A stretch of 64,000 nucleotides of DNA from Cristatella mucedo (lineage: Eukaryota > Bryozoa > Phylactolaemata > Cristatellidae). The stretch covers positions 758,001-822,000 of the forward strand of contig WPIO01000113.1 of the NCBI GenBank assembly GCA_009760855.2, in the 5' to 3' direction. How positions within the stretch are numbered: the stretch's first letter is position 1; the number at the start of each line of letters is the position of its first letter. This document shows positions 10,106 to 21,720 of the stretch, piece after piece. The notes under the pieces were generated by a model. The model saw only the letters and a program-made list of their open reading frames with translations. It was not told the DNA's origin and did not search any database. Position numbers and translations under genes: made by a program.

Positions 10106-11829
10106 CGAGGATGCCTGCTTGGCGGACCTCGGCATTTCGCCTGGAACGGACGACATTGCGGTGGCTGTGCGTCTCAGACGCCATTTCCGGGTCGCAAGAC
10201 ATGAGTTCCCGCTCTTGTTCCTGACCGGAAGTCCCGGGTAGCCCCCCCCGTGGCCCCGGCAGGGTAGGACTCCTCCGGCGAAGGTACCATCATTTGTTCT
10301 AAGATTTGAGTATATATGTTCATATATATTTTTATTCCAAAATATATTCCCCTTTTGTTTTTTCAAGCCGACTGCCCCCCTACCTTTAGCTGTCAATCCC
10401 AATACTGCGAAGCGCCTTATCTAAATCGCTTAAATACCTGGGAGAATATGTCGACGTTAATCACTTTTGAAGGCTTTTAAATTCCTTAAGCCCGAAGATT
10501 ACAAAAAAAGCCGTACAAACGGTCTAACTTGATTTCATCCAAAAAGTTGGAATGCTTCTTTCTCAAGATGATCATCTATAATCCCTGCCGTTTCGTCTGC
10601 CAGTAATATAAGCAAACTATTTAAAAGCTACTCATCGCCCGATTCCCAAAATTTCCGGAAATGTAAAGTTGGCCAGCTACGAATAAAGAAACATCCCCTA
10701 ATCAGGGCTTGCTTGCATAAGAGTACCGTCACAGATTTAGTATAAGCTTTAGCGAAGTCTCATCTAATGTACTCACACTTTTTCTTTTAAGGACTCGCTT
10801 CCGGTGTACTTAATTTTTTGTAAAAAGTTTGCCTCACCTTCACCTTAATAGCTTACCTTTGTCATCCTTTGTTCTTCTACTGATCTAAAAAGACCATGTT
10901 TGGGAAGTACCTTACCACGACTGTGAAACTCGTGTGGGAATGATCGTAGGGAAGCGTGTAACGGACTTAGGGTCCGCTAGCTTCGTTTTAACGAGATATT
11001 TTCTCATACATCTATCGTGGTGACTAAACTCGGCTAGTGACCATCTTAGAGGCATCGCCTATTAGCGCACATTTGAGTGATAGGTTCTTATGGATCTATT
11101 GTGTCGTTCACAACGATTCCAATTCTCTCGATCAAATCCATATATCCTGCCAGTAAAGCCCCTGTACTCTCGATCCGTCGCCCAGAAATTGAGGTTGATT
11201 AACATACTAGGAATCCGTAGCTTCGTGGTATAAGTGATTGTTAGGTTCTTTCCATTAGCTCTCTTCTCATTCTAGCTCTTGGCTCAGACATTGACTTCTC
11301 GATTTCGGTGCTTGACTCAGAAACCAGCAACGTTTCAATGTCGGTACTTGGACTCAGGTACAAGCTGATGGAATTGCATCGCCACAGCCCAATCAGAAGG
11401 CCTGGTGATGTAGCCGTAATTATACAAATTGTGAGAGCACGCCGTGAGTGAAAGTTACAGCAACTTCTCTGCTCACCAAATGAATACTTTCGATGGTATT
11501 AGATGGTATTAGGTATGGACGTGACTAAAGTCGGTTTAGTATTGATGATACTTGGGCAAGAGCTAACCTGATGCAGCAATAACTTGGTTTACAATCCATT
11601 TTAAGCTGTTAAAAAGGTATCAACCTCAATATCACGTTCCAACCTTCACAGCGAGCAAAAAAGCCTCAGCTGGCGATCTGAACTCACTGATCGAAGACAA
11701 ATCTTTTTTTTAGTTTCACGGTTTAGTTCACACGATCATCTCATCATATCTATGATTAATCCCAAAGTAAGATTATAGTAAGAACACTCACCAATCCAAA
11801 CATGACGGACCGCGCAGACTGGCATCAGC
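10106..11829. other. No gene recognised
   Basis: Unique sequence of mixed composition. No coding frame, RNA fold or known repeat could be supported. Confidence 0.3.
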
Positions 11830-12053
11830 AGCAGCCAAAGCAGCACCAGTTTCGCGGTGACAGGAGCAGGGGCGCACAGAAAAGGTAGCGTGACGTAATC
11901 TAGCAGCCAAAGCAGCACCACCTTCGCGGCGACAGGAGCAGGGGCGCACAGAAAAGGTAGCGTGACGTAATCTAGCAGCCAAAGCAGCACCACCTTCGCG
12001 GCGACAGGAGCAGGGGCGCACAGAAAAGGTATCGTGACGTAATCCAGCAGCCA
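11830..12053. repeat. Tandem repeat, three 72-bp units
   Basis: Units at 11830-11901, 11902-11973 and 11974-12045, with the first 8 bases of a fourth. Units 2 and 3 differ at two positions; unit 1 has a few more changes. Each contains TGACGTAA (11891, 11963, 12035), a CRE/ATF-like bZIP core. Since 72 is a multiple of three, open frames run through the array; the minus-strand ones read as a hydrophobic 24-residue repeat, but nothing else supports coding. Confidence 0.9.
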
Positions 12054-12469
12054 GGATGAACCGCACCGTTAATTCACCTCGGCAGTCCGTTGAACAAGTA
12101 GAGAATGGTATGTAGAGAATTGAGAATGTAGAGAATGAGAATGTAGCGTAGAGAATGGCCTGTATCGCGGTCAATGGCAACATAGCATCTTCACGACTGA
12201 GAGCCTGCCTACAGCCTCAGACACTGGCTTGGCGTCCTAAGAAATCTCAGCTTCAGAAGACCGACCCCACTTGACAACAAAAATGTTGACAGTGTGCAAA
12301 AGGACACGATAATCAAATGACATCTTGACGACAGCAGAACAGTGGTAGATTCCCTACTAAACTCGTCTAGCCTGCCTGATAGGGTGAATTGGAATACACA
12401 AAATCAGTCAGTGTAGACCGACATTTTTCGCAGTAGAAAAGTCTGCCAATCTTTTTCAGCCACAGTTTA

Positions 12470-12655
12470 CTGATTAATCAACTGCTAATTTACTATATTA
12501 ATTTAATTTGTTGCTATTTTAGATTTAAAATTAAATTTACAATTCATTGTATTTATTTATTTATTTCATTATATTTATTTAATTTATTTATTTTATTTAT
12601 TTCATTTATGTATTTTATTAATTTATTTACTAATTAATTTACTGCTTAAAAATTA
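12470..12655. repeat. Low-complexity ATTT/TTTA-rich tract
   Basis: A run of TTTATTTA-type sequence with almost no G or C; a decayed simple repeat. Confidence 0.8.
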
Positions 12656-13690
12656 ACATGCAAAGGTCGGATGACCCATTCATCTTTCTTGGCCCCAGCC
12701 GGGCTCAGCTCGAACTCGAGGCTTATAATCATGGATGCCTTCGTCAATCAGCAGAAAGACCGGAAGGCCTGGCATGGAATCTGACGGCGTGGCAGCACCT
12801 AATCAGCACCTGCCTGCCACGCCTCCCCTCTTTCCACAAACTCCGCCCCCCCCAGTGTTAAAGGCAAGTTCAAGCGCTACTGCAGAGAGCAGAGACCACT
12901 TCTACCATTCTTTCTTCCCTGATTATACGCAAGACTGTTCAAGCAGAGGACTGCCGGGTCTTTGCTAGCCGCCTGGCGAGCGAGCGAGCAGTCATTGCTG
13001 CACGGCACCGTTCCTGCTGCGAAAAAAAGACGTCGCATCCGGTTTTCTGGTTAAACCTCCTCGGGCCAAAGGATTAACGCGAGGTAGCGCAGGTAAATAC
13101 GCAAGAACGAGAGGAGAGAGCGAAGTCTGACCAGACCAGGCAGGACGAGCGAAGTGCGATAAAAAAGCTGCTTCCAAATATGTAATGCCATGCAACACTC
13201 GGTATTCGGCGGACGAGTAGTGTCAAACGTCAAAGTCAAAGTGTCCAACGATCTTAGTTACTGAATCAAACAATGAAATCGAGAAGTCTTTGTCTGAAAT
13301 AAACACACGAACTGGAAAGACAGCTCGCGATAGCGAGCATAAAATTGATATGATTTAGATGAAAGCAAGATCTTTCCAGTAATTCCTTGCAATTCTCATG
13401 TATAAGCTAACATTCATCGATTCGAAAACAAGGAGCTAAAAAAAACTTCTTAAAAAATAATTTATAAGAAGTATAGAGCGTATTTATGACTTGTCAGCGA
13501 CAACTATTCAGACGCGAGCTTCGCGAAAACGTCTGAGCTCTGGGCTACGGACACAAGCACCTGTAAGTCAGCGGCGTGCCGTTCTACATAATTTCTCAAA
13601 TTTCCAAAGAATCAATAATAATTATTGCAGCGTTATTAAAACTTTCTACTCCTCCGCCGAATACGCCTAAAACGCCTCGGCAGCCGGGTC
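12656..13690. other. No gene recognised
   Basis: Short overlapping frames only, without domains. A homopolymeric C run lies near 12846. Confidence 0.3.
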
Positions 13691-13697
13691 CTCCCCG

Positions 13698-13760
13698 TTG
13701 ATTGGGTGAAAGCATTAGTGATTGCTCTGGCGGTCATGTGATCCTTTCCCACCGGTGCTC
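13698..13760. promoter_or_regulatory. Promoter-like CCAAT/E-box cluster
   Basis: GATTGGGTGAAAGCATTAG followed by GGTCATGTGATCC parallels GATTGGTTAAAAGCATG and GGTCACGTGATCC at 6885-6910. The shared spacing order suggests either related promoters or an old repeat. No gene could be attached. Confidence 0.3.
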
Positions 13761-15255
13761 TTGTTCAGCTCATGTTGCCGTGAGCGAACACGCCGTCCGT
13801 CTCCAGCTTCCACACGTGCACTAAACGTGGAAAGACGAGCCTCGCGACATCAATTACATCTTTTGGAGAGGTCAGTGGCTTCGTTTGCATGCTGCATCTC
13901 ATACGTGCTTGTCAATCTTCCGAGCGCCAAGCTGAAGTCGATCCCACAAGGTTTAGCTTTTTGATGGATATTAGTGAAAACTCGATCATCACACGATTTC
14001 TATTTTGCGCTAGGGACTGTGAGTCGACTAGATGCTGCAGAGGTTGTGTTGCTAGCGCTTGAAACTGGTGGTGGTAGGAGGACAGATTAGTAAGCCGATT
14101 TCAGCAAAATATCGCACTCTTTAGATATTCTGCCGGTCCGCAAAGTGTATCGTGTCAATGATCTTTACAAAATCTGCGTACTCCTAAGTTTAGGGAAGAA
14201 TTTTTACGCAGACAGAGAAAGTTCTTTGGAATAATTCAAATTTGCCTTTTCTGAATTTTTTTCATAGTGTCATACCTAATAGGCTTAAGTGGAGAAACTT
14301 ATTGGTATGAATAAAACTTCACTGTTTCAAATTGCGAAAGAGTTGCAAGACACAGAAGGAATGCAAATAGACCAGGAGAGCTAGGCAATGAATAGTATAA
14401 ACGACAATTGCCGAAGAATATTCATTTATAATGGTTCCTTCTTTATTTAATTCATTGAGAACGTTTATCGATGTAAACGCTTGCCCCTAATGCGAGCATG
14501 CCTCACCGAACCCCAGCGCCTGGCTACTGACTAAAGCTTCCGCCACTGAAGGGGGCTGTCACTGTCGTTGCAGCCAATCTTAGTGATGTGACTGTTAGGT
14601 TCGGCTGCTGCCTCCTGGAATTGTGAATAGCACATATTCCACAAGAAGCCAACTCGCAGCAAGCATGGAGCAAGGGTGCATATTTAGTATTGTCAGCATT
14701 ATCACGAGCTTCCTAGGCGTTTGCTCAAGGAGTGGCCATTGTCGAGCGTTCCGTCTTCACGTAAAAGCGATTGCAAGTCTCCTCGGTGCTGTCTTTTAAA
14801 TCTCTTGTTTTGAGTCCTACTAATAGCATGGTATTAATCTATTGCCCTTCAGGCCTCAACTCGTCCTTAATTTCACATTGTTCCGATGCTGAAATTTTTT
14901 TAACGTGTTAACTTGACACCTTATGTGCCGAATTTCGTGATCTGACTGACTCATTTGGGGTTCATGTGCATGACCCCAGTCATAATATAAGCGACAGATT
15001 CGATCAAATATTCTCTCGTGTGTACATTTTTTCTCGTATTATCACCAAATTATGTATATCTTACCAGACGCTAATCTAATTAAATGTACAGTTTGAGCCT
15101 TGTTCCACCTCCGGAGTCATCTGTGCATCGCGAAACCTAAATAGCCTTGACATCATTGCTGACCGAACATTAATGTCTTTCTGATCCTGCTGCTCAATCC
15201 TCCCTACGACCAGTCCTTACTTGTAGAATGTTACAGCAAGACACTAACCATCGTT
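13761..15255. other. No gene recognised
   Basis: Moderately AT-rich unique sequence. Stretches such as 14930-15030 vaguely resemble LINE endonuclease coding (DLTDSFGVHVHDPSHNI) on the plus strand, consistent with an old L2 copy that continues toward 15700. Confidence 0.35.
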
Positions 15256-15258
15256 CTT

Positions 15259-15565
15259 AACGTAATGTAATTTAATGAATATCCGTCTGTAACTCCACAA
15301 AGTCATTAAGACCATGTGGGTGTTACGCAGGAGAGTTTTGTATAGCCCACTCACTGCCTAAGCGGCTTTCGGTACGGATTCGGTAGCCAACAGACTTCGT
15401 CTCACGCAACAAAGAGAAAGTGGGAAGCATAGCAGAGTCAGGAGAGCAGTTGAGGTAGTGAGTAGCATAAAAGTAGCAGCTCGGGACCGCTGAAAAGGAT
15501 GAGCCATAGTCGGCAGTGGGAGAGTAGTTGTCGTTGCGTAACATGCTTACATATACTAATATGAC
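15259..15565 (-). mobile_element. L2-B LINE 3'-end fragment
   Basis: The minus frame shows the L2-B C-terminal segment (NDNYSPTADYGSSFSAVPS, then SPDSAMLPTFSLLRETKSVG) and the L2-B 3' UTR, ending in a GTAATGTAAT-type tail rather than (ATT)n. 5'-truncated. Confidence 0.8.
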
Positions 15566-15639
15566 TAAGAACACTCCGAGCCTTCGCCCAGATGGCAAAT
15601 GGTTTACTGGGTACATAAAACTAGCTAGCTCGACTAAGT

Positions 15640-16445
15640 GCAAGCTTGAGAAAGCGTATAAGAGCTCACGACTTACGGTGTATTGACAGGCACTCTAGGA
15701 CTTCTGTGTGTCATATCGATCTATTCCAGCAAAGGCCAAGCCTAGCTTCTGTAAATAAAATTTCTAAATCACAGATGTACAATCCAAAGATGCTGACGTC
15801 TACCATTGGCCATCTCCTCGATTGCTTCCAGGTTTGCTCCCTATCGAGAAATCATTGGAGTGATGATGCAGGTGATTCTAGCTGGTGCAAAACTCTGTAG
15901 ACTGTCCGTCTGTTTGACTGTCGTGAGCGTCGCAGTTGCCACATCGCACTACTTCTCGCCGACCTGCACTGGCTCCCAATTAAGCACTGCATCGGTCAGT
16001 CACTTACTTGTAGGTCCCTTCATTCTCTGGCTCCAACCTACCTTTCAGAACTACTCCCTCACCAGGAAAAGAATCGTGCAACCCACTGTTATTACTCGAA
16101 TCATTTGGCCATGCCTCGTACGAACCTCAAAATCGTTGGAGACCGTGCCTTAAGTTTCTTTGCTCCCAAAGTATGGAACTCACTACCGACGAACGTCCCC
16201 TGCTATGAGGACATTAAAAAGAAGCTTAAACGCATCTGTTTATTACAGCATTGGTTGGTCTTTGTGATTTGTTCGCCGTGTGCACGTACCTTCTCAGACT
16301 ACGTCTGCTGCTTGTGGATGTTACCATCAATCATTTGATGTTTTTTATACCGAATCTGTTAAGTGCCTAGACCAAGATCAGTTCTTTGAGAACGACATAA
16401 AAATGTATTATTCTTATTACTGTTATCTCTTCTTTGTCTGCGATA
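15640..16445 (+). mobile_element. Old L2-A LINE fragments, plus strand
   Basis: Diverged homologues of ORF2: MYNPKMLTSTIGHLLD (linker before the RT core) at 15777, then after a large internal deletion the C-terminal part (RTNLKIVGDRALSFFAPKVW) at 16115, and a tail ending in ATTATTCTTATTACTG near 16430. Many stops; older than the copies at 2.6 and 19 kb. Confidence 0.75.
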
Positions 16446-16834
16446 GATAGACAAGATCGGGAAGCCCAACTCTGTAGTGATAGGCGCCTCATTTGCATTC
16501 TCTCACTAAAATTCCGACTGCTCTTCCAAAATTATTTTCAGCTCCTCAAAGTCTGCATTCAAGCCTGCACTGATTTAGTTGACGGGATTCAGGATTCAAG
16601 CCTGCACTGATTGACTAACATTCTGAAATTGGTCTCCAGTCAAAGATGACTTGGCTTGCCCTCTAGAATCTATTCCAACTATAAATATATATTCCAGCTA
16701 TAAATGCGATGAATCGATTTTCGCTCCAATGTGTAACTGTAATAATTAATGTACTCAGCCTTAAGTCCAGTCCCTCCACCTTTTAAAGGGAAAGCAAACC
16801 AGACTGACAAAAATTGAACAGCTTTTAACTTGTC

Positions 16835-17995
16835 TCCTTACTACTGCTCCTAACAAGGATATTAGAACGAGTATTGGTAGCCCAGCTACACTCTCACTTT
16901 GAAACTCCAAATCTAGCAAGTGAGTTCAGTCTGGTTTTAGAGCCAAGTACTTCTGTAATCCGGCATTGCCTCCGTGTGCATAAAGACCTTTTCAATAGTA
17001 CCGACATCGGTACTTCTCTCGTATTTTGTCAGTATTTGATGTTACCAATCCCCTAGTGCTTCTCGGGTGTCTTTCATTTTGTCTGGGCATCAGTGGCACT
17101 GCACGGCGATGGTTTAAGTCCTATTTTTGTTGTAGACTTGAAAGAACCTCTTTCAAAGGACAACAAATTTCCTGTGAGTTACTAAAATATCAGGTACTCA
17201 ATGACTCTGTGCTTGGTTCTCTGTTTTTTACAATGTATACTCTCCCTCTTGCCGATGTAATCGCTAAGCACAATCCAAGCTCTTTTCTTTGTCGATGAAA
17301 CAAAACTGTACTTATGCTTTGATCCCTGCCCATCTTTCCAGCACGTCAAATTTGCTAAACTCTAGTGCCGAATGTATCACTGACATTCACAGGGTGACCC
17401 TTTATACCCTTTATAGTTGTTGCAAATTTTCTTAAATTTAATAACGACGAAACCAACGTAGCTCAAAGTTATAAAATTGTCAAGTTCAAACTTACCACAA
17501 AAACTGAAAAGGTTACTATTCAAAATTAGCCACACCATAATATCTCCCCGTAGCATCTGGACAAAATCTAGATTTTTTTATCGAAAGAAACTTTTCCCTA
17601 AACGACCACACCAGCTCCACAGTAAAGTCCACCCACTTTCAGCTATGTAGTATTCCAAAAACTCAAGCCTGCTTAAATAAGACAACAACATCTAAGTTGG
17701 AGTATGGATTTATGTTATCCCATCTTGACTTCTGTAACTCACTATACGAAGGTCTTTCGGTCTATGCAATCAGGCGCTGGCAATTGCTGTAAAACTTTGC
17801 AGTTAGATTTTCTTCGTGAGCGTCGAAGTTTCCACATTAGAGCCACTTTTCGCCGACCTGCCCTGGCTCTCAATCAAGTAGCAAGGATCTGTCACTCACT
17901 TTTAGGTCTCTTCATCCTCTTACGCCAGCCTTCCTATCGGAACTTCTGCCCAATTAGGCAAGGAATCTTTTGACCCAGGTTGTTCGGCTGTGACA
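16835..17995 (+). mobile_element. Old L2-A LINE fragment with RT core remnants
   Basis: The plus frames read LVAQLHSHFETPNLASEFSL, then ISGTARRWFKSYFCCRLE, then FTMYTLPLADVIAKHNP, all matching ordered blocks of the better copy, with frameshifts between them. The C-terminal part continues at 17700-17990. Motif A is destroyed. Confidence 0.75.
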
Positions 17996-18754
17996 CACAT
18001 CAACCTCAAACCGTTAGGGAACTTGCTCTAGTTCGTACGCACTCGAAGCCAGTGCTGATATGGGCCTAGTGTGACTCCGAGTAGTGTGAACCTTGACCTA
18101 ACTCTTTGGAATTGCTTCGGGTATTCCGCAGATACCTTCACTGCGAATGCGAAAGAGCTGTCCTCGGATTTTACTCCAAGTCGGACCTGCCTAGCATATG
18201 GTTTGATGTCACCATTAGTCAATAATTACCGGCGGCCTTCTTCGGCAGATCCGTAAGAACCTTCCTGCATCCTGCGTTGGCCCTACCAACCGCTTGGCTA
18301 TCAAACATAAAACTCACCCCGATTGACGTCACGACACCCCTGAGCATTTAAAAAGAGCCTAAATCTCACTTGCACCTGACAGCATCTCCTGGGTCCATGC
18401 GAATTGTCCTGTGCATTTGTGCATTCTGAAACTGAGCTACATCACAAAACCGTAGTAACTTGCTTCTTACCAGCATACTCGAAGTGCACCTAAGAAGGTA
18501 CTCTTTTATGCTCGGGCGCTATAAAAGTGCCGTTCTGTTATCATTATGTCAGAATGCATCTCAAGATTACCAGATCAGTCAAATGTCTATTTCCTCAACC
18601 GGCTTTCTCAGTCGACCGGAAAATTCAAGCATATTTAGAAATTTGGCTCCAAAGCCGTCCACGCTACGCCATCTACCTTTATCTTACTTTTGGGTCATAA
18701 ATCTCTTATAAATCAGGTGCTGGTATGCAGCTTGTATGCCATGTAGTGTCTCAT
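17996..18754. other. Mostly unassigned; decayed LINE 3' region
   Basis: Weak echoes of LINE 3' sequence (such as GACGTCACGACACCCCTGA at 18325) suggest the old copy continues, but divergence is too high for a firm boundary. Confidence 0.3.
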
Positions 18755-18851
18755 TATAATAATTGTTATTATTATACATTCGATATAGCCCACTCAGAAA
18801 ACTCTATCTCTTTCTAGGCACTTTGTATTTGCAGCAAAGGAAGTGCGATCG
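18755..18851 (-). mobile_element. L2-A-type 3' tail fragment
   Basis: An (ATT)n-like run followed by CACTCAGAAAACTCTATCTC and TTTCTAGGCACTTTG, the minus-strand form of the L2-A tail hairpin. It abuts the L2-B tail that starts at 18852. Confidence 0.65.
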
Positions 18852-18967
18852 AATGTAATGTATCTCCGTCTGTAACTCCACAAAGTCATAAAGACCATGT
18901 GGTTGTTACGCAGGAGACTTTTGTATAGCTCACTCATAGCCTAGGCGGCTTTCGGCACGCATTCGGT

Positions 18968-21211
18968 TTACATTTTTTGCACCAGCTGCAATCGCCTGAT
19001 CGCACATGCTGGTAGGCCAGTAAGCAGTGAGTTGCAGAAGTCGAGACGAGATGTCACGAATGCATGGACCAACTTGGACGTGGTATCCTTATCTAAACAA
19101 GCCCTAATTTTAGCAATGTTATGAAGCTGAAAATAGGCTGATTTGACTGTGGAGCTGATGTGGTCGTCTAACGAGAGGTCGCTTTGGAATATGACACCTA
19201 GATTTCGAGCTGATGCAACTGGAGATATGCTGGCAGAGCCAATTTTGAAAGTCAGCCTTTCCAATTTCTGAATAACACTAGGTTTGCCCATAACTAGTAA
19301 GTTAGTTTTATCATCGTTTAGTTTTAGAAAATTTGCTGCCATCCATGATCGGATGTCATCAATGCATGCAGCAAGTGAGTTGAGAGAATTTGAGGTGCTC
19401 GAAGGCTGGGAGGGATCAAAGCGAAGGTACAACTGAGTGTCATCCGCATAGAAGTGAAAGCCTAGATTGTGCTTGGCAATCACATCAGCGAGAGGGAGAG
19501 TATAGACGGTGAAAAGGACCGGACCTAGCACAGAGCCCTGAGGTACTCCATATTTTAGAGGTACTTCAGATGATCTTTGTCCATTCACATCAACACTCTG
19601 GAGTCTCCCACTGAGATAGGACCTGAACCACTGCAGAGCAGTGCCAGTGATGCCCAGGCGAGATGAGAGGCGCTCTAGAAGTACTTTGTGATCGATGGTA
19701 TCAAAAGCTGCCGAAAGATCGAGCAAAACAAGAAGAGACACTCTACCCATGTCTGCATTCCTAAGTAGGTCGTTGTATACCCGAAGCAATGCTGACTCTG
19801 TGGAGTGATTAGCTCTAAAGCCAGACTGGAACTTACTAGCAAGGTGTGAGGTTTCGATATACGAGTTCAGCTGGTCTGCCGCGACCCGTTCCAGTGTCTT
19901 TGATAGGAATGGTAGAAGGGAGACTGGGCGGTAGTTGCTTAAGTTCTCTTGGTCTAGTGTAGCTTTCTTGAGAAGTGGCCTGACTACAGCTTTTTTGAAA
20001 GGTGCTGGGACCTGACCTGAGGCTAATGACATATTAATGATGTTGGTTATGCATGGCAGCAGCAGATCAATGCAACGTAGGAGCAGGACAGTGGGAATAG
20101 GGTCCAGTGGACTTGTTGTCTTCTTTGATTGAGATACGAGCTTTAGGACTATGTCACTGGTGACCTGTTTTAATGCAGACATTGAGGCGCAGCCAGGAAC
20201 CGAGGAACAGCATTCTAGTGGGAAGGTTGTCGTCGCAGGGATGGATTCCCTGATTTTGTCTATCTTCTGCACAAAGAATCGAGAGAAGCGATCGGCTAGA
20301 TCATCACAAGGATCATCAGGTAAGGAGCTAACCTGGGAACGGTTGAGGAGATGGTTTATTGTCGACATCAGCATTTTTGGATTGTGCATCTGTGATTCAA
20401 CAATGTTTCTATAGAAGCTAGACTTAGCCTTTGCTAGGATCGATTGGTACGACCTACAGTAGTCTTCATATGCCTGTCGATGGACAGTTAGTCCGGATCT
20501 TTTGTATGCCTTTTCAAGCTTTCGTTTAGTAGACTTGGCTAGTTTAATGTCTGTGGTAAACCATAGGCCGTCTGGGCGGGGGCGCACAGTGCGCTTTGTC
20601 AAAGGTGCAAACTCGTCGAGCGTGTCAGCTAGTGTCGTGTTGTAGCAATCTACCAGTGATGACAGATCGGAGGGAGGACTGAGCAGCAAAGGTGAAGCAG
20701 ATATGCTCGCACGGACAGCATCGATGTCAAGGGTCTTGAGGTTTCGCGATTCACAGGTTATTTTAGAGGAGAATGTGGGCACACACTGTAGATTGAATGA
20801 GATCTGCATGTGGTCAGATAAGCAGGATTTGGTGATAACTGGTGATGACAAAGTGCAGTCATATGAGAAAATTTGGTCGAGTGTGTGACCCTTGATGTGG
20901 GTAGGGCCATGCACATGAGCCACAAGAGATAATGAGTCTGTCAATGTACGAAATTCGGTGCTGAAAGCGTCAGATAAGTTATCAAAGTGAACGTTGAAAT
21001 CACCCATAACGAGGAAGGATCGATTTTTTGCACACAGAATCGAAATGAGATCGGAGAAATCTGAGATAAAGGAGGATTTGGTACCTGGTGGGCGATAGAC
21101 TACTGCCACTATCGGTAGCTTGTTTTCGGGTGAGACCAGGACAATTGATTCAAAAGACTGCTTCGAGGGTACCGCAAATGGCTTGAAGTTGAATTTCGAG
21201 CGCACGATCAT
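18968..21211 (-). CDS. L2-A ORF2 fragment: endonuclease (partial) and reverse transcriptase
   Basis: An open frame of 747 codons without internal stops. The exonuclease-endonuclease-phosphatase domain occupies about residues 1-150 and keeps the catalytic GDFN (MGDFNVHFD) and SDH (LSDHMQISF) motifs. The reverse transcriptase core follows, with motif A (DLSAAFDTIDH), motif B (GVPQGSVLGP) and the catalytic YADD (HFYADDTQLYL). The last residues (RRLQLVQ) precede an abrupt stop at the insertion edge. The first part of the endonuclease lies in another frame just upstream (21240-21455), so one small indel near 21240 separates them. Full activity is unlikely: broken N-terminus, no C-terminal domain and no tail. 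It nicks target DNA and copies RNA in its family. Confidence 0.85.
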   Translation of the reverse strand: MIVRSKFNFKPFAVPSKQSFESIVLVSPENKLPIVAVVYRPPGTKSSFISDFSDLISILCAKNRSFLVMGDFNVHFDNLSDAFSTEFRTLTDSLSLVAHVHGPTHIKGHTLDQIFSYDCTLSSPVITKSCLSDHMQISFNLQCVPTFSSKITCESRNLKTLDIDAVRASISASPLLLSPPSDLSSLVDCYNTTLADTLDEFAPLTKRTVRPRPDGLWFTTDIKLAKSTKRKLEKAYKRSGLTVHRQAYEDYCRSYQSILAKAKSSFYRNIVESQMHNPKMLMSTINHLLNRSQVSSLPDDPCDDLADRFSRFFVQKIDKIRESIPATTTFPLECCSSVPGCASMSALKQVTSDIVLKLVSQSKKTTSPLDPIPTVLLLRCIDLLLPCITNIINMSLASGQVPAPFKKAVVRPLLKKATLDQENLSNYRPVSLLPFLSKTLERVAADQLNSYIETSHLASKFQSGFRANHSTESALLRVYNDLLRNADMGRVSLLVLLDLSAAFDTIDHKVLLERLSSRLGITGTALQWFRSYLSGRLQSVDVNGQRSSEVPLKYGVPQGSVLGPVLFTVYTLPLADVIAKHNLGFHFYADDTQLYLRFDPSQPSSTSNSLNSLAACIDDIRSWMAANFLKLNDDKTNLLVMGKPSVIQKLERLTFKIGSASISPVASARNLGVIFQSDLSLDDHISSTVKSAYFQLHNIAKIRACLDKDTTSKLVHAFVTSRLDFCNSLLTGLPACAIRRLQLVQKM

Positions 21212-21474
21212 AGCAACTCCACCTCCAGTTTTGATTGATCTAGGGGTGTGAAAGAAACGTGAAACCAGATGGAGTAGCGTCTTTAATTGTCGGGCAGTTT
21301 ATCGATTTCAGCCAAGTTTCAGTTAGGGCGAGCAGGTCGATACCATCTTCAGAAATAAGGTCGTTTATTACTAGAGGTTTATTGCACATTGAGCGAGGAT
21401 TCCAAAGGCAAGCGTTAAGTCTGGCCGATTGGGTTACAACAGGCCTGATGACCACTAAGTTTGAGAGATTGAAT
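18975..21474 (-). mobile_element. L2-A LINE with nearly intact ORF2, missing its 3' end
   Basis: The best LINE copy in the window. It covers almost all of ORF2 on the minus strand from the start of the endonuclease domain to just after the reverse transcriptase. It is inserted into an L2-B element at its CATTCGGT/AGCC position. It ends in the coding region at CAGCTGGTGC followed by a short A run (AAAAAA), without the 3' UTR, tail hairpin or (ATT)n. That end suggests priming from a prematurely polyadenylated RNA or a later deletion. Confidence 0.9.
21240..21455 (-). pseudogene. N-terminal endonuclease piece of the L2-A ORF2, frameshifted
   Basis: Reads LNACLWNPRSMCNKP and DLLALTETWLKS, the conserved start of LINE apurinic-like endonucleases (Asn and Glu catalytic positions present). 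It ends at a stop, and the next frame continues the same domain (KTGGGVAMIVRS), showing a one-base type shift. Confidence 0.8.
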
Positions 21475-21720
21475 GGTAGCCAACAGACTTCGTCTCACGC
21501 AATAAAAAGAAAGTGGGAAGCATAGCAGAGTCAGGAGAGCAGTTGGAGGAGCCATAGTCGGCAGTAGGAGAATAGTTGTCGTTGCGTAAGAATTGTGGAA
21601 GCGACTTCCACAGTCTAGGACCTGCAGAGCTAAAGCTTCTGTCGCCAACTGTCTTTAAGCGGAGGAATGAGACAGCTAATTTATTGTCCACACAGGACCT
21701 GATGGCACGAACAGGCTGAA

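Noticed and set aside
11736-11993. Hydrophobic repeated membrane protein from the 72-bp array
   Set aside because: Open frames follow from the unit being a multiple of three; all frames are open and there is no start context, splice signal or homologue.
20151-20888. Plus-strand frames at 20151-20414 and 20703-20888
   Set aside because: Antisense shadows of the L2-A ORF2.
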